Shown here in pieces: positions 41,081-48,883 of a DNA stretch of 49,868 bases. The DNA is taken from positions 1 to 49,868 of the forward strand of contig NZ_RFFJ01000017.1 of assembly GCF_003696235.1 (NCBI RefSeq), in the 5' to 3' direction. This DNA comes from Streptomyces triticirhizae (GTDB lineage Bacteria > Actinomycetota > Actinomycetes > Streptomycetales > Streptomycetaceae). The translations under genes were made by a program, and so were the position numbers. Below the pieces are notes generated by a model. The model was given only the letters and a program-made list of their open reading frames with translations. It made no database searches and was not told the origin of the DNA. How positions within the stretch are numbered: position 1 is the first letter of the stretch; every line of letters starts with the position of its first letter.

Positions 41081-42039
41081 GGCTCAGAGCCTTTCTCCAA
41101 CTGGTCGGCGAACGCATGGGCGATCCCTCGCGTGGTCTCTGCCGGCTGCCAGGCCCACTGACCGTTCGGATTGCACTCAAGGAAGTACCAGTCGCCCGCC
41201 GTGGTCACGGCGAAGTCGAACGCACCGTGGACCAGCCGGAGTTCGGAGAGGTAGGAGACGACCCCACGCGCGACGGAGTCCGGGACCTCAACCGGGGCGC
41301 ATCTCATCAGGTGTTGACGGTGACGCCAGTCGAGATCGGGACTGTCGATCCGGACGCCGAACAACCGATCGCCGACGGCGGTCACCCGGGCATCGAACAG
41401 CTTGTCCACCCTGGCCTGGAACATGTGGGGGCAGACGGACACCGCGTCGGTGATCTCATCGCGGCGCACCTCCCGCACCCACACGGCTCGCGGCTCACCG
41501 CCCACTCGGTATGGCGTGTTCCACAGCGGCTTGTAGACCGCCCCGCCAGGGCGACGGGCGATGAACTCACGCACCTCGGCCGGGTCGTTGGTGATCACCG
41601 TGTCGGGCAGCAGGAAGCCGCAGCGTCGGGCGGTCGAGAGCTGCGCGGGCTTGAACTCGGCCGCCCGGTTGTGCCACGGATGGTTGACGTAGTGCGCCGC
41701 CGGCAACGACGCGAGGATGCCGCCGGCACCCCAGAAGGACTGTTCGGCGGCGAAGCGGCGGTTCTGATCGTCCTGGTCCTGCGGGTCTTCGTACGGCGAG
41801 GGTCGCCTCACCCACACGGACCGGACGCGGGTGAGGTCGAGTTCCCGGCTCGCCGTGCGCAGGGTGCCCCGCTGGTCAGCCGTGCGGTGCACGGCCGTCA
41901 ACGAGGCCCCCGTGCGCAGGTCAGCACCCGGGTCGAGACGAACGACGGGAACTCGGCGTTCGGCGAGAAGCCGCAACACCAGGTCCGTCGTCACGTCGTA
42001 CGGATTGGTGAGCACGAGGACCGACCCGCCGTCACTCAT
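41077..42039 (-). CDS. tgmB: ATP-grasp ribosomal peptide maturase (graspetide ligase)
   Basis: This 320-residue ATP-grasp enzyme belongs to the microviridin/MdnB-like group: N-terminal VLVLTNPYDVTTDLVLRLL, the recognition region VWVRRPSPYEDPQDQ, ATP-binding Lys in GGAVYKPLW, and the metal-binding end FDFAVTTAGDWYFLECNPNGQW. It joins side-chain carboxylates (Asp/Glu) of the precursor to hydroxyls or amines, making ester or amide crosslinks. ATG overlaps the tgmA stop (TGATG). Family assignment is strong because precursor and methyltransferase flank it. Confidence 0.92.
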   Translation of the reverse strand: MSDGGSVLVLTNPYDVTTDLVLRLLAERRVPVVRLDPGADLRTGASLTAVHRTADQRGTLRTASRELDLTRVRSVWVRRPSPYEDPQDQDDQNRRFAAEQSFWGAGGILASLPAAHYVNHPWHNRAAEFKPAQLSTARRCGFLLPDTVITNDPAEVREFIARRPGGAVYKPLWNTPYRVGGEPRAVWVREVRRDEITDAVSVCPHMFQARVDKLFDARVTAVGDRLFGVRIDSPDLDWRHRQHLMRCAPVEVPDSVARGVVSYLSELRLVHGAFDFAVTTAGDWYFLECNPNGQWAWQPAETTRGIAHAFADQLEKGSEP

Positions 42040-42311
42040 CAGCCGGAACTCTGGTCCTGGTCGTACGACTCGGTGCTGTCCGCGTCGGTCGCCACACCTG
42101 GCCCGGCACCGTCGCCGGGTGAGGTCGTGGTGGGCGTCAGGCCGCTGGTGCTGGTCCCGTGACTCCCCAACTCAACGGTTCTGCCCTGCTCGTCCACGAT
42201 GACAGCGATCTGCGTTCCGGGATCGATGACGGGTGTGTACTGCGGGGTCGTGGTGGTGGCCGCGTACGGCTCCATGCGTAACGTGCCCCACGGCGCGGGT
42301 GTGCGGGTCAT
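42039..42311 (-). CDS. tgmA: Graspetide precursor peptide (putative ATP-grasp-target RiPP)
   Basis: This 90-residue peptide has the family leader MTRTPAPWGTLRMEPY and the conserved DPGTQIAVIVDEQGRTVE block (about 30-47). From about residue 50 a core follows with many Thr and Ser (T53, T55, T59, T61-63) and, further on, acids (D67, D76, D78, E81, D84, D86), with GDGAGPG between: hydroxyl donors first, acids later, as in stem-loop graspetides. ATG at 42311 is chosen with GGAGG about 10 bases upstream; in-frame ATGs at 42356 and 42371 would lengthen the leader without a ribosome site. No transporter or protease gene is adjacent. Confidence 0.87.
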   Translation of the reverse strand: MTRTPAPWGTLRMEPYAATTTTPQYTPVIDPGTQIAVIVDEQGRTVELGSHGTSTSGLTPTTTSPGDGAGPGVATDADSTESYDQDQSSG

Positions 42312-42445
42312 CTCTGTTGAGCCTCCGCTTCCTGGTGTTGCCGAAGGTTCGCTCATTCCCGGCCTCCGCATGTCGGCCGGATCGTCACAACGCTAGCCAC
42401 GGCACACCTGCGACGGGCAGCCGATTGCGCGGAATTGCGCGGGGA

Positions 42446-43294
42446 CTAGGCCAGCGAGTTCCTGGCTTCGGTGAGCAACGCACGGGCCCGGTCACCGTAG
42501 ACGGCCATGCCGGCCAGCATGGCGAATGTTTCGGCGTATGCCCGCACCTCACTCGGTTGAGTGAGGGTGAGATAGCCGGATACCAGCTCGACGTTGACCT
42601 GTGCCGTGTCGTAGATCCAGAAGCCTTCGACGGGCATTCTGGTGCGGCCGAGCCCGATGGGAACAATGCCCATGCTGACGTGGGGCAGCGCGGCAACCTC
42701 CAGCAGGTGGTCGAGTTGCTCCGCCTGCGTGTCGGCGTTGCCGAGCCCATTGCCCAACGCGCCCTCCTCGACAAGGAAGGCGAAGCGTCGTCGCCCCTCG
42801 CGGAGCACCCGCTGACGCTCCATACGGGCCGCCACGGCATCAGCCACGTCATCGACGGGAACCCGTCTCCGCTGGACGGCACGGAGCACGTCCTCGGTGT
42901 AGCCGCGCGTCTGGAGCAGACCGGGAAAGAGCCCCGGCGAGTAGGCCCGGAACCAGCGGGTGCGCTCGTAGAGCGGCAAGCGAGCCTCCTGCGACCGTCG
43001 CAGTCCCGCCCGTTCCATCCGACGCCAGGAGACCCACATGCCCTCCACAGTCCGCAGCGACGCGATCAGGTCCTCCGTCTGGTCCTCAGCACCGCAGGCC
43101 CGGCACCACGCCCTGATGTCGTCCTCGCTGGGTTGTGCCTTCGCCGTCGAGATCCGCGACACCTTGGACGGATGCCAATGACACAGCGCGGCAAGTTCCT
43201 TGCCCGCGAGCCCGGCGTCTCTGGCCAACTCGCGCAGGCGGTCGGCGAGGGCACGCCGGGCCCGCTGGACGCTGGATGACGCTGACGGGGCCAT
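42446..43294 (-). CDS. XRE-family regulator with DUF5753, full-length paralogue
   Basis: This 282-residue protein has the HTH (LAALCHWHPSKVSRISTAK, about 35-55), a DDIRAWCRACGAEDQTEDLI segment, and the full DUF5753 domain with GLFPGLLQTRGYTEDVLR, FAFLVEEGALGN and VEGFWIYDTAQVNVELVSGY. It is transcribed towards tgmA and ends 135 bp before that gene's start, so it may regulate the graspetide operon or share its transcript. It starts three bases after DUF6879 copy B ends, the same spacing as in the damaged module at 38554-39600. Confidence 0.88.
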   Translation of the reverse strand: MAPSASSSVQRARRALADRLRELARDAGLAGKELAALCHWHPSKVSRISTAKAQPSEDDIRAWCRACGAEDQTEDLIASLRTVEGMWVSWRRMERAGLRRSQEARLPLYERTRWFRAYSPGLFPGLLQTRGYTEDVLRAVQRRRVPVDDVADAVAARMERQRVLREGRRRFAFLVEEGALGNGLGNADTQAEQLDHLLEVAALPHVSMGIVPIGLGRTRMPVEGFWIYDTAQVNVELVSGYLTLTQPSEVRAYAETFAMLAGMAVYGDRARALLTEARNSLA

Positions 43295-43297
43295 GGG

Positions 43298-43816
43298 TCA
43301 CCGAACCGGCTCGTACTCTCCGTGGGGGATCGCCCGCTCCCACACCAACTCAAAGGCGTGTGTGACGAGTTGGATGACCTCGGGTTCGTCCCGCCACTCT
43401 CGTTCGACGACCTCCCCCGTGCCGGAGAAGTAGGTGAAGAGCACCGACTCGTTGTCGAACATCCACAGGTCGGTCCCCGGGAGCGGGATGTCGGCGGCCT
43501 TGCGGCGGGGCAGCCAGCGAACGAGTTCGCCCGCCACCACGTTCGGGAACGTCACGTCGTACTCGTAGCGGATGTAGTCCGTCACCGGCTCGGAGACGAT
43601 CCGGGCCCGCCGCATGACGACCCCGGGCGCCGTCGTCTCCGCCACCACGTCCAGGAACGGACGCCACCACGCCGACCGGTCGGCGGCCGGGTCCAGCCGC
43701 TTGCCGTTCTGCCAGGCGATGAACTCGGGATCGCTGGGCTGGTAGGTGTCGCGCATCTCCAGATGGACCGCGGAGCGGCGGGTTCTGGCCAGGCCCTCGA
43801 GTACAGGGTTTGTCAT
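43298..43816 (-). CDS. DUF6879 protein, copy B
   Basis: This 172-residue protein begins MTNPVLEGLARTRRSAVHLE and contains VVMRRARIVSEPVTDYIRYE and PLPGTDLWMFDNESVLFTYF. It is strongly similar to copy A; much of the central region is identical at DNA level. Start ATG 43816. It precedes the full-length XRE regulator. Confidence 0.86.
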   Translation of the reverse strand: MTNPVLEGLARTRRSAVHLEMRDTYQPSDPEFIAWQNGKRLDPAADRSAWWRPFLDVVAETTAPGVVMRRARIVSEPVTDYIRYEYDVTFPNVVAGELVRWLPRRKAADIPLPGTDLWMFDNESVLFTYFSGTGEVVEREWRDEPEVIQLVTHAFELVWERAIPHGEYEPVR

Positions 43817-43946
43817 CGTCTCTCTTCGCTGTCGCGGGGCGGCGGGCACTGCCGCATGACCTTGGGCAGGCGACGGATCGTCTCGTGAGCGGAGACCTCC
43901 GTGCTGTGTCCGGGTGTTGCACATGATCCCGAGGAACGAAGGCTCC
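43813..43946 (-). pseudogene. Decayed copy of the small gene before DUF6879
   Basis: Upstream of copy B the minus strand reads SFLGIMCNT, and in another frame GHSTEVSAHETIRRLPKVMR and PPPRDSEER. These align with FLGIIPNTP and GHSTDVPDHETIIRLPAVML of the intact protein at 39581-39844. The middle part (about 35 residues) is missing, and the frame is broken. It shows that the whole three-gene module was duplicated. Confidence 0.68.
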
Positions 43947-44075
43947 TGTCGGGCCTCTCCCGGAGTCGATCCGATCGCCACGGATTCCCGAGCGTCACCC
44001 CGTCGCCGCGCGGGGTCAAGGGGGCCGCGCGGGCGCTCCCGGGCGGTGTCAGAGGGGCGGCCTAGGATCGCGGGC

Positions 44076-44834
44076 ATGGCGTTGCGACCGGTGAACGTGA
44101 ACATCAAGGCCCTGGACGAGGAGGCCGTCGGCCGGTTCTGGGCGGCGGCGCTCGGGTGGGAGCTGTCGAGCGAGGCGCCGGGCGTGGCCAACGTCGAGCC
44201 GGGCGGGGACTATGTGTGGCCGGACCCGGCCGCGCTCGTCGTGGACGTGGTGCGGGTCCCGGAGCCCAAGTCCCCGACGAAGAACCGGGTGCACCTGGAC
44301 CTCGCGACCACCTCCCTCGCCCACCAGGCGGAGTTGGTCGAACGGCTGCGGGGCCTCGGCGCGACGCCGGCGGACGTGGGGCAGGGCGACGACGTGCCGT
44401 GGGTGGTGCTGGCCGACCCGGAGGGCAACGAGTTCTGTGTGCTGGAGCCGCGCGAGGTCTACCGGGACACCGGGCCGATCGCGGCCGTGGTCGTGGACTG
44501 CGCGGACCCCCGGGCCATGGCCCGGTTCTGGGACGGGGCGACGGAGTGGACGCCGGGTGAAGTGACCGACCAGCAGGCGTCGTTGCGTTCCTCGACGGGT
44601 CTCGGCCCGTATCTGGAGTTCCTGCGGAAGCCGGAGGGGAAGACCGTGCCGGACCGCGTGCACATCGACCTGCTGCCGTACCCGGACGACGACATGGGCG
44701 CGGAGGTGGCGCGGCTGCGGGACCTCGGCGCGGTCGACATCGACCTGGGGCAGGGCGACGTTCCGTGGCGGTGTCTGTCGGACCCGGACGGCCACGAGTT
44801 CTGCGTTCTCCGCCCGCCCCCGGCCGCCGGCTGA
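44076..44834 (+). CDS. VOC-family (glyoxalase/dioxygenase-like) protein, two-domain
   Basis: This 252-residue protein is two copies of a vicinal-oxygen-chelate domain: the first from LRPVNVNIKALDEEAVGRFW to DPEGNEFCVLEP, the second from IAAVVVDCADPRAMARFW to DPDGHEFCVLRP. Both carry RVHLDL/RVHIDL (metal-ligand His) and the closing Glu of NEFCVL/HEFCVL. The group includes hypothetical Streptomyces proteins without known substrates; enzymatic or binding roles are both possible. ATG at 44076. Confidence 0.85.
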   Translation: MALRPVNVNIKALDEEAVGRFWAAALGWELSSEAPGVANVEPGGDYVWPDPAALVVDVVRVPEPKSPTKNRVHLDLATTSLAHQAELVERLRGLGATPADVGQGDDVPWVVLADPEGNEFCVLEPREVYRDTGPIAAVVVDCADPRAMARFWDGATEWTPGEVTDQQASLRSSTGLGPYLEFLRKPEGKTVPDRVHIDLLPYPDDDMGAEVARLRDLGAVDIDLGQGDVPWRCLSDPDGHEFCVLRPPPAAG

Positions 44835-44914
44835 TGCGGGCCGGGCGCTCGGCCGGCGGCCCTCGGCCGGCCGCGCCGGGAGGGGTCCCGCGCGGATGGG
44901 TTTTGATGGTGGGC

Positions 44915-45463
44915 ATGATGCGCAGAACGTCGTCCACCGCCGTTGCCCGTGCCGCCGTCGCCGCCGCCGTCGCGTTCGCCGTCCTCACGGCGTGCTCGTC
45001 GGACTCCTCGGATGCCGAGGACGGGGCCGGGTCGTCGGAGTCCTCGGAGTCCGCCGGTGAGAAGGGCGAGGACGCGGGCGGCGGGTCCGGCGGGGACGAG
45101 CCGACGGCCGAGGAGGAGACCGCCACCCCGCCGCCCACGCCCGACGGGCCCTGTGGCGACGGGAGTTGCGAGGTCGAGGTGGCGGCGGGCGACGTCGTCA
45201 ACGTGCCGCCGGAGTACGGCCTCGGGCCGATCGAGGTGACGGCGATCACCGAGGACGGGGTGGAGCTGGCCGCGCCGCTGACCGGCTCCGGCTTCGGCGT
45301 CGCCGGCTGCGCCGGTGGCGGCGGGGTTTCGTCGGCGGGCGGCGGTGGCGTCGAGCTGCGATGCGACGAGGGCCCGCCGGCGACCATCAACGACGTCATG
45401 AGCCTGGAGGTCGTCGAGATCGGCGAGGCCAGCGCGGTGCTGCGCATCGAGCCCGCCGGGTGA
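44915..45463 (+). CDS. Putative lipoprotein
   Basis: This 182-residue protein has a lipoprotein signal: MMRRTSS, then a hydrophobic Ala/Val stretch (AVAAAVAFAVL) ending in the lipobox VLTAC (lipidated Cys about residue 26). A long Ser/Glu/Gly/Asp-rich linker follows, then a folded domain with CGDGSCEVEV and an Asn-rich end (GPPATINDVMSLEVVEIGEAS). Four further Cys could form two disulfides outside the cell. No family recognised. ATG at 44915 or 44918 are both possible; the hydrophobic core follows either. Confidence 0.75.
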   Translation: MMRRTSSTAVARAAVAAAVAFAVLTACSSDSSDAEDGAGSSESSESAGEKGEDAGGGSGGDEPTAEEETATPPPTPDGPCGDGSCEVEVAAGDVVNVPPEYGLGPIEVTAITEDGVELAAPLTGSGFGVAGCAGGGGVSSAGGGGVELRCDEGPPATINDVMSLEVVEIGEASAVLRIEPAG

Positions 45464-45502
45464 CGGCGACCCGGCCACCCGGCGGCGCTGTGCCTGGGCG
45501 GC

Positions 45503-46501
45503 TCAGCGGGCGGCGAGGAGTTCCAGGGTGTCGACCACGCGCTGGGAGAAGCCCCACTCGTTGTCGTACCAGGCGACGACCTTGACGCGGCGGCCGTCCA
45601 CCCGGGTGAGGGCCGAGTCGAAGATCGACGAGGCCGGGTTGCCCACGATGTCGGAGGAGACCAGCGCGTCCTCGGAGTACTCCAGGATGCCGGCGAGCGG
45701 GCCGTCGGCCGCGCGGCGGTAGGCCGCCAGCACGTCCTCGCGGGTCACGTCCCGGGCGACGCTCGTGTTGAGTTCGACGATCGAGCCGACGGGAACGGGC
45801 ACCCGGATCGAGTCGCCGGACAGCCTGCCGTCGAGGTTCGGCAGCACCCGGCCGATCGCCTTGGCCGCGCCGGTCGTGGTCGGCGCGATGTTGAGGGCGG
45901 CGGCCCTGGCGCGGCGGGCGTCGCGGTGCGGGCCGTCCTGGAGGTTCTGCTCCTGGGTGTAGGCGTGCACGGTGGTCATGAACCCGTGCTCGATGCCGGC
46001 GAGTTCGTCGAGGACCGACGCCAGCGGCGCCAGCGCGTTGGTCGTGCACGACGCGTTGGAGACGATGGTGTGCGCGGCCGGGTCGTAGGCGTCCGTGTTG
46101 ACGCCGTAGGCGAGGGTGACGTCGGCGCCGTCCGAGGGGGCGCTGACCAGGACGCGGCTCGCGCCGGCGTCGAGGTGGGCGCGCGCGGCCCCCGCCGAGG
46201 TGAAGCGGCCGGTGGCCTCCAGCACGATATCGACGCCCAGTTCCTTCCACGGCAGCCGCCCCGGCTCGCGCTCGGCGAGCACCCGGATGGCGCGGCCGTC
46301 CACCACGAGGGTGTCGCCCTCGGCGGTCACGGGGCGGCCCAGCCGGCCGGCGGTCGAGTCGAACGCGAGGAGCCGCGCGAGGGCGGCGGGGTCGGTCAGG
46401 TCGTTGACGGCCACGACCTCCAGGCCGCTGCCCCGTTCGAGCAGGGCGCGCAGCACGTTGCGCCCGATGCGGCCGAATCCGTTGATGGCGATGCGGGTCA
46501 T
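45503..46501 (-). CDS. gap: Glyceraldehyde-3-phosphate dehydrogenase, type I
   Basis: This 332-residue enzyme of glycolysis oxidises glyceraldehyde 3-phosphate with NAD and phosphate. It has INGFGRIGRNVLRALLERG at the start, the NDLTD loop, and the catalytic SNASCTTNALAP with Cys about 152, TTVHAYTQEQ with the catalytic His, and WYDNEWGFSQRV near the end. All catalytic residues are present and the length is usual. It stands alone; Streptomyces often has more than one copy, so whether this is the main one is unclear. Confidence 0.95.
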   Translation of the reverse strand: MTRIAINGFGRIGRNVLRALLERGSGLEVVAVNDLTDPAALARLLAFDSTAGRLGRPVTAEGDTLVVDGRAIRVLAEREPGRLPWKELGVDIVLEATGRFTSAGAARAHLDAGASRVLVSAPSDGADVTLAYGVNTDAYDPAAHTIVSNASCTTNALAPLASVLDELAGIEHGFMTTVHAYTQEQNLQDGPHRDARRARAAALNIAPTTTGAAKAIGRVLPNLDGRLSGDSIRVPVPVGSIVELNTSVARDVTREDVLAAYRRAADGPLAGILEYSEDALVSSDIVGNPASSIFDSALTRVDGRRVKVVAWYDNEWGFSQRVVDTLELLAAR

Positions 46502-46663
46502 GAGAAGTCCTGCCTTCCGAGGCGTTGTCCCTGCGCTCTCCTCTGTGAGACTCGCACGGCGCCCGGGGGCCTGCCAGTGGCGTGATCGTCAGCATCCGCA
46601 AGGATCGTGCCACCCTCGCGTGCCACCCCGCCCACCCCACCGACCACGCCCGACCACGCCCGG

Positions 46664-47692
46664 CTACGCGTCGCGGGCGAAGGTGCGGCGGTACTCCAAC
46701 GGCGAGGTGCCGAGGACGCGTTGGAAGTGGCGCCGCAGGTTGGCCCCGGTGCCGAGGCCGACGTCGGCGGCGATCTGCTCGACGGTGCGTTCGGAGCGTT
46801 CCAGCAGCTCACGGGCAATGTCCACGCGGGCGCGCAGCAGCCAGCGCATCGGCGTGTAGCCCGTCTCGTCGACGAAGCGGCGGGAGAAGGTGCGCTTGGA
46901 GACGGCCGCGTGTTCGGCGAGCCGTTCCAGGGTCAGCGGTTCGTCCAGCCGGCGCAGGGCCCATTCGCGGGTGGCGGCGAACCGTTCCCCGAGCGGTTCG
47001 GGAACGCCGCGCCGCACGTACTGCGCCTGGCCGCCGCTGCGGTAGGGCGCCGCGACCAGCCGCCGGGCGGCGTGGTTCGACGCGGCCACCCCCAACTCGC
47101 CGCGCAGCACGTGCAGGCACAGGTCGATGCCGGAGGCCGCGCCGGCGGAGGTCAGGACGGTGCCCTCGTCGACGAAGAGCACGTTCTCGTCCACCTCGAC
47201 GCGCGGGTGTCGCGCCGCCAGCGCGCGGGCGTAGTGCCAGTGGGTGGTGGCGCGCCGGCCGTCGAGCAGGCCGGTGGCGGCGAGCGCGAAGGCGCCCGTC
47301 GAGATGGCGGCGAGCCGCGCGCCCCGGTCGTGGGCGGCGACGAGCGCGTCGAGCACCGGCCGGGGCGGGTCCTCGCCGTCGGGGAACCGGTAGCCGGGCA
47401 CGAAGACGAGGTCCGCCCAGGCCAGCGCCTCCAGGCCGTGGTCCACGGCGTAGGCGAGGCCGTCGCCCCCGCTGACCAGCCCCGGCGCGGCGCCGCAGAC
47501 CCGCACCTCGTAGGGCATACTCGCGCGGGTCGTGAACACCTGGGCGGGGATGCCGACATCGAGCGGCTTGGCGCCGGGCAGCACGAGGACGGCGACGCGC
47601 CGCAGGCGGGGAACGTCGGGCGGGGCGGCGGGGGTGCGCGGGGCGGCTGGGGCGCTCGCGGCGGCGGGGGCCGCCTGGTCGGCGGGGGGCAT
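46664..47692 (-). CDS. GlxA-family transcriptional regulator (DJ-1/PfpI plus AraC)
   Basis: This 342-residue protein has an N-terminal Ala/Pro-rich extension, then a DJ-1/PfpI domain (VAVLVLPGAKPLDVGIPAQV... AISTGAFALAATGLLDGRRATTHW; the nucleophile Cys is replaced by Thr in STGAF, so no protease or glyoxalase activity is expected). The C-terminal third is the AraC pair of helix-turn-helices: LERLAEHAAVSKRTFSRRF and VEQIAADVGLGTGANLRRHF. It belongs to the GATase1-like AraC regulators. Start ATG 47692. It is downstream of the PEP-hydrolase and Tm-1 genes in the same direction and may control them. Confidence 0.9.
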   Translation of the reverse strand: MPPADQAAPAAASAPAAPRTPAAPPDVPRLRRVAVLVLPGAKPLDVGIPAQVFTTRASMPYEVRVCGAAPGLVSGGDGLAYAVDHGLEALAWADLVFVPGYRFPDGEDPPRPVLDALVAAHDRGARLAAISTGAFALAATGLLDGRRATTHWHYARALAARHPRVEVDENVLFVDEGTVLTSAGAASGIDLCLHVLRGELGVAASNHAARRLVAAPYRSGGQAQYVRRGVPEPLGERFAATREWALRRLDEPLTLERLAEHAAVSKRTFSRRFVDETGYTPMRWLLRARVDIARELLERSERTVEQIAADVGLGTGANLRRHFQRVLGTSPLEYRRTFARDA

Positions 47693-47864
47693 GGTCGGCT
47701 CTCCTCTGCCCGGGGAACGGCGGCACCGGCGCCCCTCCCGGCGGGGCGCGTTCACCGTTTCGTGGTCGGTTCCAACGGTCGGACTCCATGGTCGGGGACG
47801 ACGGGGCCGGGGCGGCGACCGGCCGCGCGCCGGCGGGGCCGAGCCGACGGCGCGCCGGGAGCGT

Positions 47865-48692
47865 TCAGAGGTGCGGCGGCAGGGACTTGAACTCCTCCGT
47901 CCGGCGGCGGATCGCGACCTCGGTGGGGAGCCGTTCGATCGAGCTGGCGCCGAAGAAGCCGACGACGCCCGTGGTGCGCTCCCACACCCGGCGCGCGTCC
48001 TCGGGCTCGGCGATGGGGCCGCCGTGGCACAGCACCAGGATGTCCGGGTTGACGGCCACGGCGGCGTCGCGCATCGCCTGAATCCGCTCGACGCACTCGT
48101 CGAGGCCGAGCGCGGTGGCGGCGCCGATGGTGCCCTTCGTGGTGAGCCCGAGGTGCGGCACCAGCACGTCGGCGCCGGCCCTGGCCATGGCCGTGGCCTG
48201 GTCGGCGTCGAAGACATAGGGGGCGGTCAGCAGGCCGCGCCGGTGGGCCGTCGCGATCATCTCGACCTCCAGGTCGAAGCCCATGCCGGTCTCCTCCAGG
48301 TTCTGCCGGAAGACCCCGTCGATGAGCCCGACGGTGGGGAAGTTCTGCACCCCGACAAAGCCGGCCGCCGCGATCCGGTCCAGGAACCGGCCCATCACGC
48401 GGAACGGGTCGGTTCCGTTGACGCCGGCCAGCACCGGGGTGTCGCGGACGACGGGCAGCACCTCGTCGGCCATCTCCAGCACGATGGCGTTGGCGTCGCC
48501 GTAGGCGAGCATCCCGGCGAGCGAGCCTCGGCCGGCCATGCGGTAGCGGCCGGAGTTGTAGATGATGAGCAGGTCGATGCCGCCGGCCTCGGCCGACTTG
48601 GCGGAGATGCCGGTGCCGGCTCCCCCGCCGATGATCGGCCGGCCGGCGGCGACGGTGGCACGCAGCCGTGCCAGCGCGGTGTCACGGTCCAT
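47865..48692 (-). CDS. Phosphoenolpyruvate-hydrolase-family TIM-barrel protein
   Basis: This 275-residue protein matches the PEP_hydrolase family: [75 protein letters not shown] and [15 protein letters not shown]. It is related to phosphoenolpyruvate mutase-like barrels; true activity has not been settled for most members. It is commonly paired with a Tm-1-like (UPF0261) protein, here the gene just upstream. Start ATG at 48692. Confidence 0.88.
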   Translation of the reverse strand: MDRDTALARLRATVAAGRPIIGGGAGTGISAKSAEAGGIDLLIIYNSGRYRMAGRGSLAGMLAYGDANAIVLEMADEVLPVVRDTPVLAGVNGTDPFRVMGRFLDRIAAAGFVGVQNFPTVGLIDGVFRQNLEETGMGFDLEVEMIATAHRRGLLTAPYVFDADQATAMARAGADVLVPHLGLTTKGTIGAATALGLDECVERIQAMRDAAVAVNPDILVLCHGGPIAEPEDARRVWERTTGVVGFFGASSIERLPTEVAIRRRTEEFKSLPPHL

Positions 48693-48793
48693 GGGCGCTT
48701 CTCGCTCCTTCGGTGGTGGTGGGTGACTCGTGGTGGGTGACTCAGGGAACGGGGAACCGGCCGACGGGTGTCAACGGGACGCCTGACGCCGGG

Positions 48794-48883
48794 CGTTCGC
48801 CGTTCGCCGCTCGCCGGTGGTCGCACGCCGCTGACCGTTCGCCGTTCGCCGGAGGTCGTTCGCCGTTCACCGTTGACCGTTCC
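48794..48883. repeat. Degenerate array of a 7-bp repeat
   Basis: The heptamer CGTTCGC and one-base variants (CGTTCAC, CGTTGAC, CGTTCCC) occur eight times or more, in three clusters at 48794-48808, 48836-48850 and 48857-48884. The array lies in the gap between the PEP-hydrolase and Tm-1 genes and runs into the last codons of the latter. Confidence 0.7.
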
